A stretch of 44,182 nt of DNA, from NCBI GenBank assembly GCA_028693705.1, contig JAQUUX010000017.1, positions 1-44,182 on the forward strand. The letters run 5' to 3'. This DNA comes from Lachnospiraceae bacterium. Lineage in GTDB: Bacteria > Bacillota > Clostridia > Lachnospirales > Lachnospiraceae. The position numbers and the translations under genes were made by a program. Below the pieces are notes generated by a model. That model did not search any database. It was not told the DNA's origin and saw nothing but the letters and a program-made list of their open reading frames with translations. Positions within the stretch are counted from its first letter, which is position 1, and the number at the start of each line of letters is the position of its first letter. Shown one piece after another: positions 1 through 8,356 of this stretch.

Positions 1-64
1 GTAAAAATTTCCATTTTTCATTTAATTATATTTAAAAATAACATGATAAAATATAAAAATCACA

Positions 65-95
65 TTGACCTTCACGTTACGTTAAGCCTTATCAT
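65..95 (+). promoter_or_regulatory. MerR-type promoter and operator of the merR/tipA-like gene
   Basis: The -35 box TTGACC (65-70) and -10 box TATCAT (90-95) are separated by 19 bp, the overlong spacer typical of promoters that MerR-family proteins untwist. The spacer holds a near-perfect dyad, CTTCACGT (70-77) and ACGTTAAG (79-86), centred on base 78. The position fits autoregulation of the gene that starts at 122; the ribosome site AGGAGG is at 105-110. Confidence 0.8.
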
Positions 96-121
96 AAGAT
101 TATCAGGAGGTAAGAAATAAA

Positions 122-877
122 ATGACATACACGATTAAAAAACTGGCAGTACTTGCCGGAATCAGTACCAGAACACTACGCTACTACGATGAGATTCAAT
201 TACTGACTCCCAAACGAATAGAAGGATCAGAATATCGAATCTATGGCGAATCAGAAGTGGATCGACTTCAGCAGATCCTGTTTTACCGGGAAATGGGATT
301 GGAACTGTCTGCCATAAAAAAGATTTTGGACGCAGAATCTTTTGAGCAGATAACCGCACTTAAAAGTCATCTGACAGAGCTGCAAAAAAAACGCAAACGT
401 CTGGACCTCTTGATTGATACCGTAACCAAAACCATTCAAAAAGAAGAAGGAGAATATGAAATGAGTGATCAGGAAAAATTCAAAGGCTTCAAAGAAGCCA
501 TGATACAGGAAAATGAAAGAAATTATGGAGAAGAAATCCGCCACAAATATGGAGATGAGACCGTGAATGCAGGCAATGCTAAAATGATGAATTTGTCAGA
601 AGAAGAATATCAGAATCTGGAAAATCTGAGAGTTAAAATAAATGAAAAGCTGCAGTCTGCTGTATCATCAGGAGCTAATCCCAAAGGATCAGAAGGCAAA
701 GAAATCGCAGAACTTCATAAAGCGTGGCTTAGTATTTCCATGCCGCAGTATTCTGCTGAGATTCACAGAGGACTTGCAGAAATGTATATCGCAGACGAAA
801 GATTCACCGCGTATTATGACAGCAAGGTTTCCGGCTGTGCACAATTTTTAAGAGATGCTATTATTGCAAACATTTAA
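122..877 (+). CDS. MerR family transcriptional regulator with TipAS-like effector domain
   Basis: This 251-residue protein has an N-terminal winged helix-turn-helix of the MerR family (about residues 3-70, with the typical IKKLAVLAGISTRTLRYYDE pattern). A coiled-coil dimerisation helix follows (about 75-115), then a C-terminal domain (about 130-250) resembling the TipAS antibiotic-recognition fold, with aromatic and acidic residues and a late FRDAI-like helix (here FLRDAI). Family members activate their own promoter, and often a drug-response gene, on binding a ligand. The upstream 19-bp-spacer promoter supports autoregulation. No export gene sits next to it: the next gene is convergent and separated by a strong hairpin. 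The ligand cannot be told from sequence. Confidence 0.88.
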   Translation: MTYTIKKLAVLAGISTRTLRYYDEIQLLTPKRIEGSEYRIYGESEVDRLQQILFYREMGLELSAIKKILDAESFEQITALKSHLTELQKKRKRLDLLIDTVTKTIQKEEGEYEMSDQEKFKGFKEAMIQENERNYGEEIRHKYGDETVNAGNAKMMNLSEEEYQNLENLRVKINEKLQSAVSSGANPKGSEGKEIAELHKAWLSISMPQYSAEIHRGLAEMYIADERFTAYYDSKVSGCAQFLRDAIIANI

Positions 878-901
878 ATATCACATTTCTTATGTGAAAA
901 C

Positions 902-940
902 GAACAGGCCAAAACAAGTAGATAATGTTTTGGCCTGTTC
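902..940. terminator. Bidirectional terminator between convergent genes
   Basis: A perfect 14-bp inverted repeat, GAACAGGCCAAAAC (902-915) and GTTTTGGCCTGTTC (927-940), with an 11-base loop lies between the MerR gene and the GNAT gene. It follows the GNAT stop codon directly on the minus strand. T-tracts are short, so efficiency is uncertain. Confidence 0.75.
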
Positions 941-941
941 T

Positions 942-1433
942 CTATAAAGAATAATAATGAGGAATAATATCCTCATAATGTCCATCCTTCATTAAGAATC
1001 CCTTCGGGATCACACCCAACTGGACAAATCCCAGTTTTTTGTAAAGAGCCAATGCCGGTGCATTGGTGCTAACTACTGCATTAAATTGCAGTACTCTGTA
1101 CTTTAATTCTTTTGCTGTCTTGATACAATGTGTTACCAACTTCTCTCCGATATGCTGACCACGAATATCTTTTGCCACAGCATAGCTGGCATTACAGATA
1201 TGTCCGCATCTTCCTACGTTGTTTGGATGTAAAATGTAGAGACCAACGATTTTTTCTGTTTCTTCATCATAGGCAATACCGGTATAGGACTGGCTTTGGA
1301 AAAACTCTCTTCCGGTTTCAGCTGTGAGCTCATCTATTTGTGGGAATGCCACACCGTCTTCTACTACCTGATTCCATATTTGGATCGCTGATTCGGTGTC
1401 TGCATCGGTGTATTTTCTGATTTTGATGTTCAT
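942..1433 (-). CDS. GNAT family N-acetyltransferase
   Basis: This 163-residue single-domain protein has the GNAT fold. It has an N-terminal RKYTDADTESAIQIWNQVV strand-helix, an acetyl-CoA pyrophosphate-binding motif A around residues 88-100 (DIRGQHIGEKLV), and motif B with ALALYKKLGF near residue 130. It would transfer an acetyl group from acetyl-CoA to an amine. The layout resembles phosphinothricin/L-amino-acid acetyltransferases, but the acceptor cannot be assigned. It stands alone, convergent with the MerR gene and downstream of the tRNA cluster. The ribosome site is weak (GAAAGG about 10 bases before the ATG). Confidence 0.88.
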   Translation of the reverse strand: MNIKIRKYTDADTESAIQIWNQVVEDGVAFPQIDELTAETGREFFQSQSYTGIAYDEETEKIVGLYILHPNNVGRCGHICNASYAVAKDIRGQHIGEKLVTHCIKTAKELKYRVLQFNAVVSTNAPALALYKKLGFVQLGVIPKGFLMKDGHYEDIIPHYYSL

Positions 1434-1518
1434 CTTTGGAATGCCTTTCTTGGATTGAAATTTTATTTATTTTACTGCTTGATGAGATAAATGTAAACTA
1501 TCATACCTTTATTGGGTA

Positions 1519-1589
1519 GCCGCAGGCCGGAACCGAACCGGCACGGATCTTGTCCCCCTGTAGAGGGACAAGCGTATAACTCCCGCGGC
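1519..1589 (-). pseudogene. tRNA-Leu-derived relic, D-armless tRNA-like element
   Basis: The 3' part matches the neighbouring tRNA-Leu almost exactly: acceptor strand CTGCGGC, T-arm GCCGG-loop-CCGGC and the variable-arm piece GCGGGA-TTATAC. The D-arm and the normal anticodon arm are missing. Between the variable-arm piece and the T-arm lies an extra 8-bp hairpin, CTTGTCCC/GGGACAAG (1549-1572). The T-loop reads TTCGGTT, changing the nearly invariant A58 to G. The first seven bases, GCCGCGG, can still pair with the acceptor 3' strand with one G-U. It is most simply a recombined tRNA fragment, not a working tRNA; an old attachment-site remnant is another option. Confidence 0.6.
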
Positions 1590-1604
1590 AAGGCGAAGCC
1601 TTGC
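1588..1604. repeat. Perfect small hairpin downstream of the tRNA cluster
   Basis: GCAAGGC (1588-1594), GAA loop, GCCTTGC (1598-1604). It abuts the tRNA relic and has no T-tract, so it is not an obvious terminator. Similar GAA-loop GC-rich mini-hairpins occur near 30250 and at 36282-36296. Confidence 0.45.
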
Positions 1605-1649
1605 GCGAAACTTTCCTTACCATGTCTGGTTGACACTGTTCTATGGCAT

Positions 1650-1685
1650 AAAAAAAGCACCACGCTTTCGCATGATGCTTTTTTT
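1650..1685 (-). terminator. Rho-independent terminator of the tRNA operon
   Basis: On the minus strand, directly after tRNA-Leu, AGCATCATGC, a GAAA tetraloop and GCGTGGTGCT form a 10-bp stem with G-U pairs, followed by seven T. A-tracts on both sides make it look bidirectional. Confidence 0.85.
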
Positions 1686-1686
1686 A

Positions 1687-1773
1687 TGCCGCAGGCCGGA
1701 ATCGAACCGGCACGGGAGTATAAGTCCCGCAGGATTTTAAGTCCTGTGCGTCTGCCAGTTCCGCCACTGCGGC
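1687..1773 (-). tRNA. tRNA-Leu (anticodon UAA)
   Basis: The acceptor stem GCCGCAG/CTGCGGC, a D-arm starting TGGCGGAACTGGCAGACGC, anticodon stem CAGGA/TCCTG with loop CTTAAAA giving UAA, a long variable arm (GCGGGACTTATACTCCCGT) and the T-arm GCCGGTTCGATTCCGGC are all present. The long variable arm is expected for leucine. The 3' CCA is not encoded, so the CCA-adding enzyme at 14863-16209 would be needed. It lies 3 bases downstream of tRNA-Tyr and shares its transcript. Confidence 0.95.
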
Positions 1774-1776
1774 AGA

Positions 1777-1858
1777 TGGATGGAGGTGGATTCGAACCAC
1801 CGAAGCAATTTGCAGCAGATTTACAGTCTGTCCCCTTTGGCCACTCGGGAATCCATCC
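1777..1858 (-). tRNA. tRNA-Tyr (anticodon GUA)
   Basis: The acceptor stem GGATGGA/TCCATCC, anticodon region CTGTAAATC giving GUA, a long variable arm (GCTGCAAATTGCTTC region) and T-arm GGTGGTTCGAATCCACC are all present. The 3' CCA is not encoded. It is the first gene of a two-tRNA transcript. Confidence 0.95.
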
Positions 1859-1884
1859 ATTTGGCAACGCCAATTACGTCAGAA

Positions 1885-1913
1885 ATTATAACATTCTCCT
1901 ACATGAAATGCAA
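1885..1913 (-). promoter_or_regulatory. Promoter of the tRNA-Tyr/tRNA-Leu transcript
   Basis: On the minus strand, TTGCAT (1908-1913), a 17-bp spacer and TATAAT (1885-1890) give a strong sigma-A promoter. The -35 box lies inside the last codons of the GH13 gene, whose stop is at 1899, so the tRNA promoter is embedded in the end of the gene ahead. Confidence 0.8.
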
Positions 1914-4049
1914 GAAATTTTTCTTTTTCGTTTTGCTGTATTGCAAAACAATAGCAGAAGTTTTCGGCAGGGTAATCGTAACTTTTCCACCTATAATAGG
2001 ATACTCTTTTTTTTCTGTGGTAAATCCCTGCTCTGTTGACAGCATCAGGCGCTGCATTACACCTTCTTTTGGCACACCGATTCGCCATACAGCAATATCT
2101 CTGGTAATCTCTTCTTCCCCATTATTGAGTAATACCACCACCTGGTCCTCAGGCTGGAAACGACCATAACCGATTACATTATATTCTGCTATCAGTTCCA
2201 TCATGGAACCACGCTTCAGACATTTGTTTTCCTTATGGATACGGATCATTTCTTTATGGAATTTGATCAGCTCCTGATCTTCCTGTCCCCATGGATAGCT
2301 TCTACGATTATCCGGATCTGTAAAACCACAGACACCCGCTTCGTCACCATAATAAATCGTAGGTGCACCCGGCCATGTGAGCTGAAGTACAACTGCCTCT
2401 CTCATAACTGCTTTATTTATTCCTTCGTTAGCAGCCTCTGACCCCAATGAATTAGCCCTACCTACCTTACGGTTTGTACGTGTCAGGAAACGGGAATGAT
2501 CGTGATTCGATAATTCGTTCATTGCAGTAAACAACGATGGTGCCGGCATATCCGCGCCATGCATTCGCATAGCTGCAAAAAAGGCTGCTGCATTACCCAG
2601 TAAATCTGCACGATAATCATCACTATGTTTTTGCATGCCCGTAAGGAACCAGGAAACCGGTTCCATAAAAGCATCATAGTTCATGACTGTATCCCATTCT
2701 CTATTGAACAGCCATTCTTTTGGTGATCCGTAGTGTTCCGCCAATACAATTGCATCCGGGTTTGCCTGCTTTACAGCACGGCGAAACTCCTGCCAGAAAT
2801 AATGATTGAATTCCGGACTATGCCCCAGATCTGCTGCTACATCCAGACGCCATCCGTCAGCATTAAACGGTGGTGATACCCATTTTTTACCAATATATAA
2901 TATATACTCCTGCAGTTTTCTGGAGGCTTCAAAGTTTAGTTTAGGAAGCGTATCATGCCCCCACCAGCCATCATAGGTTGTGTTATATGGCCATCTTCCC
3001 TGATTCCCATCATGCCACTGGAAAAAATCATGGTATGGACTTTCATAGTCTACAAAAGCACCCGGTTTATAGCCATTTTGCTTATTATATATCTTTTCTC
3101 TGTCCAGCCATTTATTAAAAGATCCACAATGATTGAATACACCATCCAGAATCACTCTGATACCACGTTTATGAGCTTCCTTTACCACCTTGGCAAACAG
3201 TTCATTACTAGCCTCCAAATTCACAGGATCTGTTACTCTGGTAATATATCGGCTGGCCTTTGTATTATCCACTTCTCCTTCCGGAAGAAGCTCTCCCTCA
3301 TCTTTTACAATCTTACCAATGTGAGGATCAATATAATCATAATCCTGGATATCGTATTTGTGGTTAGATGGAGAAACAAACAGCGGATTAAAATAGATCA
3401 CTTCTATTCCCAAGTCCTCCAGATAATCCATTTTATCCAATACACCCTGCAGATCTCCACCATAGAACTCTCTAACGTCCATCTGTGCCGGGTACCGGTT
3501 CCAGTCCTCTACTTTTCTGGTCTGTTCATTGATATAAGAATATTCACCGGTTAATACATCATTGGATGTATCCCCATTGTAAAAACGATCCACTAAAATC
3601 TGGTACATAACTGCACCTTTTGCCCAGTCAGGCGTACGAAATCCCGGAATAATGGTAAATCGATGAGCTTCATCTGCTTCCCTTGCAAAACCACGGATAT
3701 CATAAATACAGGTGATTCTTCCGGAAATCACCTCAAAATAATAAATTAGTCTTTCATTTTCTAACTGTAGAGTTGTCAGGTAATAGTCAAAATTTTCATC
3801 TGAATAATTCTTTACCATCAGATGCTTCTGACCTTCTGTCACAAGAAAAACCCGATCTATATTGTTCTTTCCGGCACGAAACTTAATGGTAACAGGATCA
3901 TAAGCACTTGGCTCCGCCGGTATTACATAATTTTCTGATGTATCACTAAACAGAGCTTCCTTTTTCAAAATTGGAGTCATCCCTGCAATATATCTTTGAT
4001 TACTTTCTACTTTATTCAGTTGCTCTAAATTTATGTTTTTAGCATCCAT
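1899..4049 (-). CDS. GH13 family alpha-glucan hydrolase (neopullulanase/cyclomaltodextrinase type)
   Basis: This 716-residue cytoplasmic enzyme has no signal peptide. An N-terminal beta-sandwich (about residues 45-135, CBM34-like) precedes the (beta/alpha)8 barrel (about 145-600) and a small C-terminal beta domain. Conserved GH13 regions are readable: DGVFNH (302-307), GWRLDVA with the nucleophile Asp403, AEH with acid/base Glu438, and SNHDHS with Asp517. It should cleave alpha-1,4 and perhaps alpha-1,6 bonds of imported maltodextrins or pullulan fragments. The start is odd: there is no ribosome site and the -10 box is six bases upstream. The alternative Met24 also lacks good spacing and would keep all domains. 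Confidence 0.92.
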   Translation of the reverse strand: MDAKNINLEQLNKVESNQRYIAGMTPILKKEALFSDTSENYVIPAEPSAYDPVTIKFRAGKNNIDRVFLVTEGQKHLMVKNYSDENFDYYLTTLQLENERLIYYFEVISGRITCIYDIRGFAREADEAHRFTIIPGFRTPDWAKGAVMYQILVDRFYNGDTSNDVLTGEYSYINEQTRKVEDWNRYPAQMDVREFYGGDLQGVLDKMDYLEDLGIEVIYFNPLFVSPSNHKYDIQDYDYIDPHIGKIVKDEGELLPEGEVDNTKASRYITRVTDPVNLEASNELFAKVVKEAHKRGIRVILDGVFNHCGSFNKWLDREKIYNKQNGYKPGAFVDYESPYHDFFQWHDGNQGRWPYNTTYDGWWGHDTLPKLNFEASRKLQEYILYIGKKWVSPPFNADGWRLDVAADLGHSPEFNHYFWQEFRRAVKQANPDAIVLAEHYGSPKEWLFNREWDTVMNYDAFMEPVSWFLTGMQKHSDDYRADLLGNAAAFFAAMRMHGADMPAPSLFTAMNELSNHDHSRFLTRTNRKVGRANSLGSEAANEGINKAVMREAVVLQLTWPGAPTIYYGDEAGVCGFTDPDNRRSYPWGQEDQELIKFHKEMIRIHKENKCLKRGSMMELIAEYNVIGYGRFQPEDQVVVLLNNGEEEITRDIAVWRIGVPKEGVMQRLMLSTEQGFTTEKKEYPIIGGKVTITLPKTSAIVLQYSKTKKKNFLHFM

Positions 4050-4055
4050 GTAATA

Positions 4056-4084
4056 ATTCTACTCTATCTACAATTTTCTTTCAA
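4056..4084 (-). promoter_or_regulatory. Promoter of the GH13 gene, apparently leaderless
   Basis: TTGAAA (4079-4084), a 17-bp spacer and TAGAAT (4056-4061) are followed by only six bases before the ATG at 4049-4047. Transcription should start at or next to the start codon, and no Shine-Dalgarno sequence is present. Confidence 0.65.
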
Positions 4085-4158
4085 GCATTCCCTCTTTCCC
4101 CTAAAATAATACAGTTTACTTACAAGAACATCTTCCTCAATTTCTGCTTTTGGGCAGT

Positions 4159-4192
4159 AAAAAAGACAGCCTAGGAATTGACTGTCTTTTTT
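4159..4192. terminator. Terminator between ftsH and the GH13 gene
   Basis: AAAAAAGACAG (4159-4169) pairs perfectly with CTGTCTTTTTT (4182-4192) around a 12-base loop, with T-tracts on both strands. It separates ftsH-side transcription from the GH13 promoter. Confidence 0.85.
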
Positions 4193-4328
4193 AGAGAAGG
4201 TATTTCTTTCTTATGGGGTATAGCAAAAAACTATATAATGTATTGGGGGGTTACAAGTATTATATTAGCATTCGACCTTTTTCGCGTCTAGATTTAGGAT
4301 TCACAAATATTACAATTACTTTCGTGAA
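4193..4328. other. Unassigned AT-rich spacer between two hairpins
   Basis: I see no open frame with a ribosome site here. On the minus strand there is an isolated TATAAT near 4261-4266 without a convincing -35 box, and a run of six G at 4243-4248 on the plus strand. With the flanking hairpins and promoter it makes up the 363-base gap between ftsH and the GH13 gene. Confidence 0.4.
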
Positions 4329-4374
4329 AAATTGGTAAACATGCACAAAAATAAGTGTACACATTTACCAATTT
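4329..4374 (-). terminator. Terminator of the tilS-hpt-ftsH operon
   Basis: A perfect 11-bp stem, AAATTGGTAAA (4329-4339) and TTTACCAATTT (4364-4374), lies 38 bases after the ftsH stop. On the minus strand it ends in a run of T, fitting a rho-independent terminator. Confidence 0.7.
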
Positions 4375-4412
4375 AGTCTTTTCATATTCTATTAGGCTCT
4401 AGGACCAGAGTA

Positions 4413-6230
4413 CTAGGCTTCTTTTTCAAATAATGCTTCAAATTCTGCCTGATTGATCTTTTCTTTCTCTAACAGGAGCGCTGCACAGTCATGTAATACC
4501 TGCATATGCTCTTCGATAATGGCTTTTGCCTTACCATAACAATCATCCACAATATTTTTTACTTCTCTATCGATGTCACCGGCAATTGCTTCCGAATGAC
4601 TTCTTGGATGAGCCATGTCTCTGCCAATGAATACCTCTTCATCATCGTCATCATAATTTACCACACCGATATTAGTAGACATACCATAACGGGTAACCAT
4701 TTTTCTAGCTTCCTTGGTGGCTTTTTTAATATCACTGGAAGCACCTGTGGTAATATCATCAAAGATCAATTCCTCGGCGATTCGTCCGCCCAGAGAGACC
4801 ATGATATCCTGGAGCATTCTGCCCCTGGTCATGAACATCTCATCCTTTTCAGGAAGTGGCATGGTATAACCTGCTGCGCCAACACCTGTAGGAATAATGG
4901 AAACTGTATAAACAGGACCAACCTCAGGCAGTACATGGAATAGTATTGCATGTCCCGCTTCATGGTATGCTGTAATCTTCTTCTCTTTATCAGAAATGAT
5001 ACGGCTTCGTTTCTCAGAACCAATACCGATTTTAATAAATGCCTTTTGAATATCACTTTGTGAAATAAAAACCCGATTATCCTTTGCAGAATTAATCGCT
5101 GCCTCATTTAACAGGTTTTCCAGATCAGCTCCTGTAAATCCAGCTGTTGTCTGTGCAATCTGTTTTAAGTCCACATCATCACCCAGCGGTTTATTCTTGG
5201 CATGCACCTGCAGAATCTCTTCTCTGCCGCCCACATCAGGTCTGCTCACTGTAATCTTACGGTCAAAACGACCTGGTCGCAAAATAGCCGGATCCAGAAT
5301 GTCCACACGGTTGGTTGCTGCCATAACAATAATACCTTCGTTAATACCAAAACCATCCATTTCTACCAGCAGCTGATTCAGAGTCTGTTCTCTTTCATCA
5401 TGTCCGCCACCCATGCCGGTACCTCTTTTACGAGCTACCGCATCGATCTCATCGATAAAGATGATACATGGATTATGTTTTTTTGCTTCCGCAAATAAAT
5501 CTCTTACACGGGAAGCACCGACACCAACAAACATTTCCACAAAATCCGAACCGGAAATACTGAAGAATGGTACATTTGCTTCGCCTGCAATTGCCTTTGC
5601 CAGCAATGTTTTACCGGTACCGGGAGAACCCTCTAAGAGGACGCCCTTTGGTATTCTGGCACCTACCTTGGTATATTTAGCAGGATCCTTTAAGAAATCC
5701 ACTATTTCTTCCAGATCCTCTTTTTCTTCTTTTAAACCGGCTACTTCCTTAAATGTAACTTTTCCGTCTCCCATAGAGAGTTTTGCACGGCTCTTTCCAA
5801 AATTCATCATTTTGGAATTAGCACCACCACCGGAGTTCTGTGCATTCATGATCACAAAGAAGAAAACCACTACTACCAGTATAATCAGCATTGGCAGTAC
5901 GTCTGATAAAAACCAGCTTTCTCTTGGAACATCCTTTACTACCGGATCAAAACCAGCGTCTTTTACTACTTTTTTTATTTCCTCGATATCTGTTACATAC
6001 AGAACCTTATCTGTTCCATCCTTTAATGTGATCTCCACAGCACCGGTTGGTGTTTCAGCGTTCGGCTGTAATACCACATCTACGATGTCACCATCCTCCA
6101 GATCCTGTGTCATTTGTCCATAGGTGTAGGAATCATCCGTTGTCTTAATGGTTCCTATCCAGACGGTCAGAAGTAACAGAGCAATAATCAGCATGAAATA
6201 AAAATTTAAATTCTTACCGCCCTTATTCAC
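4413..6230 (-). CDS. ftsH: ATP-dependent zinc metalloprotease FtsH
   Basis: This 605-residue membrane-anchored AAA+ protease degrades misassembled membrane proteins and short-lived regulators. It has TM1 (about 10-27), an outside domain (28-107) and TM2 (about 109-129). The AAA module has Walker A GSPGTGKT (201-208), Walker B IIFIDEID (about 256-263) and the arginine-finger region LRPGRFDR (317-324). The zinc protease motif is HEAGH (423-427). The start is GTG, chosen because GGGAGG lies about 8 bases upstream. It is the last gene of tilS-hpt-ftsH, the order also known in Bacillus. Walker A has Ser where many FtsH proteins have Pro, a minor change. Confidence 0.98.
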   Translation of the reverse strand: MNKGGKNLNFYFMLIIALLLLTVWIGTIKTTDDSYTYGQMTQDLEDGDIVDVVLQPNAETPTGAVEITLKDGTDKVLYVTDIEEIKKVVKDAGFDPVVKDVPRESWFLSDVLPMLIILVVVVFFFVIMNAQNSGGGANSKMMNFGKSRAKLSMGDGKVTFKEVAGLKEEKEDLEEIVDFLKDPAKYTKVGARIPKGVLLEGSPGTGKTLLAKAIAGEANVPFFSISGSDFVEMFVGVGASRVRDLFAEAKKHNPCIIFIDEIDAVARKRGTGMGGGHDEREQTLNQLLVEMDGFGINEGIIVMAATNRVDILDPAILRPGRFDRKITVSRPDVGGREEILQVHAKNKPLGDDVDLKQIAQTTAGFTGADLENLLNEAAINSAKDNRVFISQSDIQKAFIKIGIGSEKRSRIISDKEKKITAYHEAGHAILFHVLPEVGPVYTVSIIPTGVGAAGYTMPLPEKDEMFMTRGRMLQDIMVSLGGRIAEELIFDDITTGASSDIKKATKEARKMVTRYGMSTNIGVVNYDDDDEEVFIGRDMAHPRSHSEAIAGDIDREVKNIVDDCYGKAKAIIEEHMQVLHDCAALLLEKEKINQAEFEALFEKEA

Positions 6231-6278
6231 CTTAACCTCCCAGGTAAAGTTTTTTCTTTACCTATTTCTTTTATTTTC

Positions 6279-6803
6279 TCAATCAAACTTTACAATTCCA
6301 ATGTATGGAAGATTTCTGTAATGCTGGTCATAATCCAGTCCATAACCAACTACAAATTCATCCGGTATCTCAAAACCGGTGTAATCCACCTGGACATCTG
6401 TTACACGACGTTCCGGTTTGTCTAACAGAGTACAAAGCTTTACGCTTTCCGGTCCGCGGCCTCTTAGTACCTCCAGCAGATAACTCAGTGTTCTGCCTGA
6501 ATCTACAATATCCTCCACAACAATTACATTCTTATCCTTTAACGGCTCATCCAAATCTTTTACGATCTTCACAACACCACTGGATTTTGTTGCACTTCCA
6601 TAACTGGAAACAGACATAAAATCTAATGATACCGGCACTGTAATACGCTTTGCCAATTCACACATAAAAAAACTGCCGCCCTTCAGTACACACACCAGAT
6701 GTACTTCTTTTCCAGCATAATCTTTACTGATCTGTTCACCGATCTGTTTGATCTTCGCATCTACTTCTTCTTCCGTCAGTAATACCTCAACATGTTCTGC
6801 CAT
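6279..6803 (-). CDS. hpt: Hypoxanthine phosphoribosyltransferase
   Basis: This 174-residue soluble enzyme salvages hypoxanthine and guanine to IMP and GMP using PRPP. The PRPP-binding loop VIVVEDIVDSGRT is at about residues 93-105, with the catalytic Asp in DSGRT. The mobile-loop SSYG (about 66-69) and the C-terminal base-contact region DEFVVGYGLDY are also present. Length is normal. A strong AAGGAG site lies before the ATG. It sits between tilS and ftsH in the usual Firmicute order. Confidence 0.97.
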   Translation of the reverse strand: MAEHVEVLLTEEEVDAKIKQIGEQISKDYAGKEVHLVCVLKGGSFFMCELAKRITVPVSLDFMSVSSYGSATKSSGVVKIVKDLDEPLKDKNVIVVEDIVDSGRTLSYLLEVLRGRGPESVKLCTLLDKPERRVTDVQVDYTGFEIPDEFVVGYGLDYDQHYRNLPYIGIVKFD

Positions 6804-6849
6804 TTAACACAGGCTCCTTTCTCCTTGGTTCTATATACTTCTGATCAGA

Positions 6850-8325
6850 TTATTCATTATTTTCCTGATCTTCCAGAGTAATCTCCAAAATCTGTTTTGT
6901 TGTATCGGTTACCCTGTAGTACGTACTGATACGATGTCCTACGACCCATAAAATATGATTTCCTTCTGCAATTAAAGGAAGCTTATCCCTTTTTGTCTGT
7001 GGGATCTTTTCCTGTATCATATATTCCTTAATGGATTTTTTACCGAAGGTATCATTAATGGTTAGATAATCGCCTATTTCACGATTTCGAATAATCAGAC
7101 ATTCAACTATTTTATCATAGTCAAACCATTTCGTATATCTTTTTTCGGGAATTCGTTGGCTTTTATTCCTCGGAAAAACCCGCATAATAAAGGATTTTTT
7201 CCCGTCAAACCCAAATTTGCCTTCCGGCTTTCCCTCAATTTTAACAGGAACTGGTTTCTGCTGTGTTTTCCATTTTTTTTCCTGCCTCTGGTCTTGTTCC
7301 TGTTTATAAAATTTCACAACATCAAATTCCCGTACAGCCCGTAATCCATATGGCAGTAAAACCTGTTTTCCGCTTTCTTTTTGGAAAAGTGCCATAATCT
7401 GCATGACATGTACAGAAGAAATGTCTTTTCGACTTTCCGTTAATTTTTCTAAGGTTTGTAGAATTACATATTTTTGCAGAAATTCATCGGCTTTCAAGAA
7501 TGCGTTGACCCGGATCTGTAACATGGAAACAGCCTCCGTCCCATCTGTTTTTTCTCCTGATGCGCAAGTCACACATTCTGCGAATACCTTTCCGGCCTGC
7601 CGTCTGATATAATCATCTGCTTCTCCAAACATTTCCCCTGCGCTGCATAAATGCGCGATGCTTTGCTCGCTGATTTCCCGTTCTGCAAAAGGAATCATAA
7701 AGTGGCGGATCTTATTTCTGGTATAAGTATCCTCTTCATTAGTGGAATCTATACAATAAGTAATTTCCCGTTCTGCCAGATATTCCTCTATTTCTTCTCT
7801 GGTAAGACACAGCAGCGGACGAATGATCCGATCTCTCACCGGACGTATTCCGGCCGCTCCAGCCAGCCCCGTCCCCCTGAATAAGTGGAACAAAATAGTT
7901 TCTGCCCTGTCATTTCTATGATGTGCAACTGCTATTTTGCCATAATTTCCATTATACTTAAGCAATTCACCAAAACAGTGATAGCGGATCTGTCTGCCCG
8001 CCTCTTCAGTTGAAATTCCAAGTATTTCTGCTACTGCGGGTACATCTTCCTCCACCAAGGTAAATGGAACCCCGTTTTCTCTGCAAAGGAGCTCTGCATA
8101 ACAGGCATCCTGTGCGGCATCCATACGTACCCCATGGTTTACATGAAGGGCTGCTATATGAAAAGGTATTTCCTTCTGTAATTCCAGAAGCATGAAAAGA
8201 AGGCAGACAGAATCTGCCCCTCCTGATAACCCAATTACCACGGTTTCATCCGCTTCCAGCATATGATATTGTTTTGCATAATTCCTAACTTTTTCTAACA
8301 GGATATTTTCTCGGGATGGTTTCAT
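6850..8325 (-). CDS. tilS: tRNA(Ile)-lysidine synthase TilS
   Basis: This 491-residue enzyme makes lysidine at the wobble C of the minor tRNA-Ile so that it reads AUA. The N-type ATP pyrophosphatase domain carries the PP-loop SGGADS (34-39) and LHVNHGVR. An internal helical region and a C-terminal TilS domain (about 400-480, with IREYM-like KKSIKEYMIQEKIPQTKR) follow. Length is close to the Bacillus protein. It starts 31 bases after the last stop of the broken spoIIE and has only a weak ribosome site, so it was probably transcribed with spoIIE originally. Confidence 0.96.
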   Translation of the reverse strand: MKPSRENILLEKVRNYAKQYHMLEADETVVIGLSGGADSVCLLFMLLELQKEIPFHIAALHVNHGVRMDAAQDACYAELLCRENGVPFTLVEEDVPAVAEILGISTEEAGRQIRYHCFGELLKYNGNYGKIAVAHHRNDRAETILFHLFRGTGLAGAAGIRPVRDRIIRPLLCLTREEIEEYLAEREITYCIDSTNEEDTYTRNKIRHFMIPFAEREISEQSIAHLCSAGEMFGEADDYIRRQAGKVFAECVTCASGEKTDGTEAVSMLQIRVNAFLKADEFLQKYVILQTLEKLTESRKDISSVHVMQIMALFQKESGKQVLLPYGLRAVREFDVVKFYKQEQDQRQEKKWKTQQKPVPVKIEGKPEGKFGFDGKKSFIMRVFPRNKSQRIPEKRYTKWFDYDKIVECLIIRNREIGDYLTINDTFGKKSIKEYMIQEKIPQTKRDKLPLIAEGNHILWVVGHRISTYYRVTDTTKQILEITLEDQENNE

Positions 8326-8356
8326 ACCATCAATATATCCAAATTCCTGCCACTAG

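Noticed and set aside
1472..1873. 133-codon minus-strand frame and overlapping plus-strand frames over the tRNA cluster
   Set aside because: They run through tRNA-Tyr, tRNA-Leu and the terminator; the readable RNA structures explain the sequence.
2955..3554. 199-codon plus-strand frame opposite the GH13 gene
   Set aside because: It is antisense to a well-conserved catalytic domain, with no promoter or ribosome site.
4200..4320. Small RNA or short gene between ftsH and the GH13 gene
   Set aside because: An isolated TATAAT is present but there is no matching -35 box, open frame or stable structure apart from the flanking terminators.
5413..6123. 236-codon plus-strand frame opposite ftsH
   Set aside because: It is a shadow of the ftsH frame with no ribosome site and Ser/Thr-rich antisense composition.
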